Shown here piece by piece: positions 60,401 through 64,000 of a stretch of 64,000 bases of DNA. This DNA is from Streptomyces sp. Act143 (GTDB lineage Bacteria > Actinomycetota > Actinomycetes > Streptomycetales > Streptomycetaceae): the NCBI RefSeq assembly GCF_003143935.1, contig NZ_QFRX01000001.1:6708977-6772976 (forward strand). The letters run 5' to 3'. How positions within the stretch are numbered: position 1 is the first letter of the stretch; every line of letters begins with the position of its first letter. Below the pieces are notes generated by a model. The model saw only the letters and a list, made by a program, of their open reading frames with translations, did not search any database and was not told the origin of the DNA. The position numbers were made by a program, and so were the translations under genes.

Positions 60401-60871
60401 CGCCGCGGCGGTCTTCACCAGGGAGACGCGCTGCACGGTCGAGCGGGACGCGCGCTCCTCGCTCCGGCTGCTGGACCCGGCGGAGAACACCATTCGGGTG
60501 TTGGTGGCCCTCGGCTCCCAGCCCTGTTCGGTGCGGCGCAGGCTCGGGTCAATCTTCTTCCACTCGCCGTCCACCTTGGCCCGGATCGGGGACGCGTACA
60601 GCCGCTTCATCAGGTGGCCGTCTGGCCGGGCCCAGGTGGTGGAACGGGCCGTGCGGGCGGCGGTCACCTCGATGGACTTGCCGGTGCGTGCGGCCCGGGT
60701 GAGCGCCGCGGACTCGGTGACGTTCGTGTCGTTCCTGCTGCGGCCGTCGCCTTCGTCTTTGGCATCGTCCAGCCGGAACCCGGCATAGACGATGCCGGTC
60801 GTCGCGACCGTGGCAGCGAGCAGCGTCGCGCCGGCCCGACGGCCGGGCACACGGCCCCAGTTGCGCGTCAT
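57407..60871 (-). CDS. Exported DNRLRE and FG-GAP repeat protein, companion of an RHS gene
   Basis: This 1154-residue protein has an N-terminal signal or anchor (RAGATLLAATVATTGIVYAGF). A beta-rich region follows, then a Ser/Pro/Glu linker (about 290-375: TAPESPDPTDSPTETPSD). A DNRLRE-type domain (about 400-590) has GGTHEARVGFESDTWGTS and a cysteine pair. Fibronectin-like domains come next, and at least four FG-GAP/VCBS repeats near 880-1150 carry calcium-loop motifs: DFTGDALPD, DITGDGRTD, DVSGDGVAD and DANSDGTPD. Such proteins are found beside RHS or wall-associated proteins in Streptomyces. Here it is divergent from one across a 480-base promoter region, so they are likely controlled together. 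It is probably a surface or secreted partner. Confidence 0.85.
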   Translation of the reverse strand: MTRNWGRVPGRRAGATLLAATVATTGIVYAGFRLDDAKDEGDGRSRNDTNVTESAALTRAARTGKSIEVTAARTARSTTWARPDGHLMKRLYASPIRAKVDGEWKKIDPSLRRTEQGWEPRATNTRMVFSAGSSSRSEERASRSTVQRVSLVKTAAAADSGTPLATLYVGDANQHAIQLTWPGTVPTPIIDGNRILYPEIFPGGDLVLTAEDNGFGQVLVVKNKQAAADPHVQQMVYGLHSTTLTFKMEPLSGVVSALNGTGEEVAVSPTPLMWDSSGAPAVTDGQVGVTAQPTAPESPDPTDSPTETPSDSPSPSEEEAAESDEQSDTDVEVLPSAGDDPEPTASESLPSPPAKPTPEPSQTGSAATLSLPSLGGPSPDTRGDVVQAELSTGQWLLTPDQDFLNDPATTYPVFIDPSVTKDTRDWTTAYNRFPKATFYNGRDFNKGGTHEARVGFESDTWGTSRSFFNIYFDKDLKGTKITKAKLVMLETYAWSCQARSMSVHLTSEIDSHTNWNNAPELHDGNKLATKSFAHGYKSSCGNDWAAFDVKKGAQKRADSGEAMITFGLRARDEDAQYAWKKFQANGEFAPYLELEYNRKPTIVSNSLDLGPDGKCTTTKPYVRMGSGDLTFTAKTTDKDKNLDYLDFDLWQTGQWEATGDLLKSTGKVDTNGDKGTALRTTGGFSPSKLKSGATYSWRVKAVDDAGSSSAWHPKTPCRFVLDTTAPRPPKVSSTDFPNADGGENGFGNDGEDATWSTKKFGTPGSFTVRAVNKDVVAYEYGFNSASYTGSLSRTNGTDTNVSALISNAKPPTAGPNVLYVRARDSADNVSEPTKYFFYVTPRDQADKAGDFTGDALPDMMVVTEAGDLALYPSQGLATDLTKGTGDLDYSMPGAYRANPAKDPNGTDDLPPFVAAPNGHFKGALITHNGDIYGGDGLQDLVVRLGSRLWVYPGDGYGAVNIDRRQEILLPAGAPSPSALTQIVAAGDITGDGRTDFLATAGDELWAFTGYHGATIDQATRLSATGWTSRDLVTVMDVSGDGVADMIYRTDASGRLLFRKGIAAAGGGTDLGSLASAANSSGGADTEYGASGWFSADIPLLMGTPDANSDGTPDIWAVRPNGSVRFYVGSKTAVTGSGTEVVGANDYWQKRIGIG

Positions 60872-61351
60872 CGGGCGGGTTCCCCTTCCCCCTCGTTCCC
60901 CTCGGCACGACGCAGGACAGGGCGCGGCCGGGCCAGCCGATGATGACCTATGAGGGAACTGTCGTCACCCTGTGGGGGAGTTGGGGGCGGTGTGTGTGGG
61001 GTCGCAGAGGCCCTGCGGTGGTCAGGGATGGGTGGCGCTTCCACACCTTGCAATCACGGGGTGCAAAGACCCTAAAAAACGTCAATTCACGCGTAATTAA
61101 GGGTCGTTTGTCACCTGAAGTGCTCTCTGGGTCAATCAGGAGTAATGATCTGGCAAGATCCAGTGAAAGCGGTATCTCCCCTTCGCCGTATTCGTAGCGT
61201 AGCGACGCGTTACGGACCGTGATGATCATCACATCAAGCGGTCATATCTGGCGCTTGCTCACAGAGTGATCACAGAATCTTCGCTGTCTGATAAGTCGTC
61301 ACGCGTGGTCCGTCGCCGGCCCCGCTTCAAGTGGTCCGGGGGGACGTCGTC
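60872..61351. promoter_or_regulatory. AT-rich divergent promoter region of the FG-GAP and RHS genes
   Basis: No gene is seen. Bases 61060-61300 are much richer in A and T than the surroundings. GTGATGATCATCAC at 61219-61232 is a perfect 14-bp palindrome, GTGATCAC at 61266-61273 another, and GATCT-GGCA-AGATC lies at 61147-61160. These are candidate operators or nucleoid-protein sites controlling the divergent pair. Confidence 0.55.
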
Positions 61352-64000
61352 GTGTTCGATCGACTTCCGCATGTTCGCAGGCGTCGAGTGGCGCGCACAG
61401 CCGTGCCGGTCACCGCCGCCGCGCTACTGCTCGGGCTGCTCCCGGCGCAAGCGCTGGCGCTGCCTCCGGACCCGGCGCAGGAAGAGGTCGGGCGGGAATC
61501 TCTGACCCTGGAGGAACTTCCGCAGGAAGAGCCGATACCGGGCAAGGAGGTCAGTAAGAACCGGGTGACCCTGCGAGCCACGGTGCCCAAGGACCTGCCA
61601 GAGGCGCCGGCCAACACGACGGTCACGCCCGTCGGAACGGCACCGGTCAAGTTCGGGTCCACCACCACACCGGCGTCAACGCGAACGGCCACTTCGACCG
61701 CGCAGCAGGCGGCACTGACCCCGGCCGGTACGTTGCCCGTGAGCCTTGGCCAAGCCGCTGAGCAGCCCGTGCCGACCGGCACCTGGCAGGTCACGATCCC
61801 GGAGCGCACCTCCGCGACAGGCCAGGGTGTGGACGGTGCCGTCGTGGTCGTGGAGGCTCCTGCGACTGGCTCGGTACCCGTCTCTGTCAAGCTCGACTAC
61901 TCCAAGTTCAAAAGCCTCTACGGCGCCGACTGGGCTTCCAGGCTGCGTTTCGTGCAGTTCCCCGACTGCTACCTGACCACGCCGGACGACGAGGCGTGCC
62001 AGACGTACGAGGAACTGGAGACGACCAACGACACGGCGTCGAAGTCCATCACCGCCACGGTCGACCCCGCTGCCGACAGCGCGGTGACGCCGGCCTCGGC
62101 GAGATCCTCTGTCCCCACGAACTCCGGTGTGGTTCAGGCGACTTACACGAAGTCTGCCTCCACAGCGGCGGCGCCGATCGCCGCCGCGGGCAGCAGCACC
62201 GCGGTCGTCGGCGCGGTTGACTCGGGCAGCGGTAACGGCGGCACGTTCAAGGCGTCTCCGCTTGCTTCGGACGGCAAGTGGGAGGCGGGAGGGTCATCAG
62301 GTGGGTTCACCTGGTCCTACCCGCTCACCGTGCCGACCCCAGCGGCAGGACCAGCCCCCGAGGTCTCCTTTGACTACAGTTCGCAGGTCGTGGATGGCCG
62401 TACAGGGGTCTCCTCGCCCCAGGCGTCCTGGATCGGCGATGGTTGGTCCTACGACCCCGGTTACATCGAGCGCCGCTACCGCTCCTGCGAGGACGACCGC
62501 AAGACCCTCAAGGCCGGAACGCCCAACAACACCGCCAAGAAGGACAAGACGTCCGACCTGTGCTGGGTGTCGTACAACGCGGTGATGTCGCTGGGCGGCA
62601 AGACCACCGAACTCGTCCGGGACGCGGCGTCCGGCAGCGACCCGGAGAAGAACACCGAGATCTACCGCCCCCAGCAGGACGACGGCACCCGAGTCGAACA
62701 CCGCCTCGGTGGCACCAACGACGACAACAACGGCGAGTACTGGGTCGTCACCACCACGGACGGCACGCAGTACTACTACGGCCAGAACAGTGTCGGCGGC
62801 GGCCACGCCAACACCAACTCCGTCTCCACCGTGCCAGTCTTCGGCAACCACCCGGGCGAGCCCTGCCATGCCACCGCCTTCGCCGACTCCCGCTGCGGCG
62901 CGGGCAAGCAGCAGGCCTGGCGCTGGGGCCTGGACAAGGTCGTCGACATCCACGGCAACACCATGATCGTCAACTGGACGCAGGAGACGAACTACTACGC
63001 CGTCAAGAAGAAGTTCAAGTCGCCTGAGCAGTACGACCGTTACGCCTACCCGACGACCATCGAGTACGGCATGCGCCCGGACAGCCTGACCACGCCGTCG
63101 GCGACCGTGACCTTCGGGGCCAAGCAACGCTGCCTCAAGTCGGACACCGCGTGCACCGCGACCAACTTCGCCAAGACCGACGACCCCGGTGCCTACCGCT
63201 ACTGGTGGGACACCCCCGGCAACCTCAACTGCAAGTCCACGTCCAAGCTGTGCCCGGCGTTCCCGTCGTTCTGGACACAGATGCGCCTGGACACGGTGAC
63301 GACGAAGGCGGCCCGCGCAGGCCAGACCGGCCTGGGCCTGGTCGACAAGTACACGCTGCGCCAGTCCTTTCCAGCGGACTGGTACGACACCTCGCCCGGT
63401 CTGTGGCTCAACTCCATCACCCGCACCGGCTACGCACCCGGCGACACCACCGGCACCCTCCAGTCCGAGAACGGCGTCAGCTTCGCGCCGTACACGGTCG
63501 GCTCCACCTCACCGCTGCACGGCCGCCTCAAGGACCGCCAACTGCCCAATCTCGTACCGAGAAGCAAGACCGACCAGCGCCCCGGCTTCACCCGCCCCCG
63601 CATCGGCACCGTCTCCACCGAGAATGGCGGCGACATCTCAGTCGAGTACACCGGCGGCTGCGCGGCCGAACCCACCGAGGACAAGGGCAAGAGCAACGGC
63701 ACCTGCTACCCGGTGCGCTGGTCGCCCGACGGCGACGAGAAGACCCCGCCGAAAGCCTGGTTCAACAAGTACGTCGTCGCCTCGGTGACCGAGACCGACA
63801 AGGTCACCTCGCATGGCGTGCCGGTCACCACGCAGTACACGTACTCCGGGCCGGCGTGGGCCAAGAGTGACGACGAGTTCACCCGTCCCGCGCTGCGCAC
63901 GTACAGCGACTGGCGTGGGTACCGGCAGGTCAAGGTCACCAAGGGCGGCAAGTCGACCTCCGAGGCGAGTGAGGTGCAGGGCCAGTCCCTCTCCGTCACC
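61352..64000 (+). CDS. RHS/wall-associated type exported protein, N-terminal 883 codons (cut by window edge)
   Basis: The frame is open from GTG 61352 to the right edge. A GGGGGGACG lies about 9 bases before the start. It begins MFDRLPHVRRRRVARTAVPV and continues with a hydrophobic stretch cleaved near AQALA, a normal signal peptide. After a Pro/Thr-rich region come the conserved exported-RHS features: VSFDYSSQVVDGRTGVSSPQ, SWIGDGWSYDPGYIERRYRSC, DGTQYYYGQN, and QAWRWGLDKVVDIHGN. The RHS repeats and any C-terminal toxin lie beyond the window. In known RHS proteins the repeats form a shell around a C-terminal toxin. Its divergent FG-GAP neighbour supports this assignment. Confidence 0.88.
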   Translation, partial: MFDRLPHVRRRRVARTAVPVTAAALLLGLLPAQALALPPDPAQEEVGRESLTLEELPQEEPIPGKEVSKNRVTLRATVPKDLPEAPANTTVTPVGTAPVKFGSTTTPASTRTATSTAQQAALTPAGTLPVSLGQAAEQPVPTGTWQVTIPERTSATGQGVDGAVVVVEAPATGSVPVSVKLDYSKFKSLYGADWASRLRFVQFPDCYLTTPDDEACQTYEELETTNDTASKSITATVDPAADSAVTPASARSSVPTNSGVVQATYTKSASTAAAPIAAAGSSTAVVGAVDSGSGNGGTFKASPLASDGKWEAGGSSGGFTWSYPLTVPTPAAGPAPEVSFDYSSQVVDGRTGVSSPQASWIGDGWSYDPGYIERRYRSCEDDRKTLKAGTPNNTAKKDKTSDLCWVSYNAVMSLGGKTTELVRDAASGSDPEKNTEIYRPQQDDGTRVEHRLGGTNDDNNGEYWVVTTTDGTQYYYGQNSVGGGHANTNSVSTVPVFGNHPGEPCHATAFADSRCGAGKQQAWRWGLDKVVDIHGNTMIVNWTQETNYYAVKKKFKSPEQYDRYAYPTTIEYGMRPDSLTTPSATVTFGAKQRCLKSDTACTATNFAKTDDPGAYRYWWDTPGNLNCKSTSKLCPAFPSFWTQMRLDTVTTKAARAGQTGLGLVDKYTLRQSFPADWYDTSPGLWLNSITRTGYAPGDTTGTLQSENGVSFAPYTVGSTSPLHGRLKDRQLPNLVPRSKTDQRPGFTRPRIGTVSTENGGDISVEYTGGCAAEPTEDKGKSNGTCYPVRWSPDGDEKTPPKAWFNKYVVASVTETDKVTSHGVPVTTQYTYSGPAWAKSDDEFTRPALRTYSDWRGYRQVKVTKGGKSTSEASEVQGQSLSVT

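Overview
The window is a high-GC, densely coded actinobacterial chromosome segment. The gene content and order (ohr/ohrR, galE, the pkaA-pkaB-like kinase pair, prfB, ftsE-ftsX, smpB-ssrA, and a matA-matB-like polysaccharide locus) indicate Streptomyces. GTG and TTG starts, stop/start-overlapping operons, LAETG sorting signals and MsiK-dependent sugar importers that lack their own ATPase all fit this genus. All calls come from reading the sequence; no database search was run.

Layout. 0-4.7 kb: the end of an unknown gene, an IS5-family insertion that abuts the galE stop codon, a GT87 membrane glycosyltransferase, and the divergent ohrR/ohr peroxide pair with a clear palindromic operator. 4.9-10.9 kb: a GT2-teichoic-acid-type fusion glycosyltransferase and an ABC sugar importer (binding lipoprotein plus two permeases, one carrying an unusual inserted exported domain). 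11.1-18.5 kb: a giant FHA-FtsK-like protein with a degenerate P-loop, divergent from two Ser/Thr kinases. 18.5-25.2 kb: the conserved housekeeping core: prfB, an LAETG surface protein, a zinc-ribbon membrane protein, ftsE-ftsX, an S41 protease, smpB and tmRNA. 25.2-27.6 kb: a protein built of two homologous halves and a DUF4232 lipoprotein. 27.6-36.9 kb: one leftward operon for xyloside use: binding protein, two permeases, GH31 alpha-xylosidase, LacI regulator and GH3 beta-glycosidase, with two operator palindromes in front. 37-40.9 kb: a P450, an MFS exporter and a divergent LysR regulator with an ATTGAC-N11-GTCAAT site. 41-45.5 kb: a three-gene coupled operon for an extracellular N-acetylglucosamine-type polymer (matA, matB, acyltransferase).

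45.5-53.4 kb is the most distinctive part. Two paralogous exported subtilases, each with three P-type domains, face each other. Between them lie a GNAT enzyme, an exported protein of unknown function, a 34-residue membrane peptide, an XRE regulator and a DUF2975 membrane protein. The first subtilase and the unknown exported protein share an unusual control region: copies of a 17-bp motif (three and two copies), then exactly 36 nt, then GTGGAAGGATCA, exactly 14 nt, and an identical 23-nt block. The XRE/DUF2975 operon has its own array of three 15-bp operators. This looks like a small exported-protease regulon that I cannot match to a described system.

53.9-57.4 kb holds a type VII (ESX-like) secretion-substrate module: a WXG100-like protein, a 463-residue T7SS-type effector candidate and two flanking proteins that resemble each other. 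57.4-64 kb holds a DNRLRE/FG-GAP exported protein divergent from the first 883 codons of an RHS-type exported protein that runs off the right edge.
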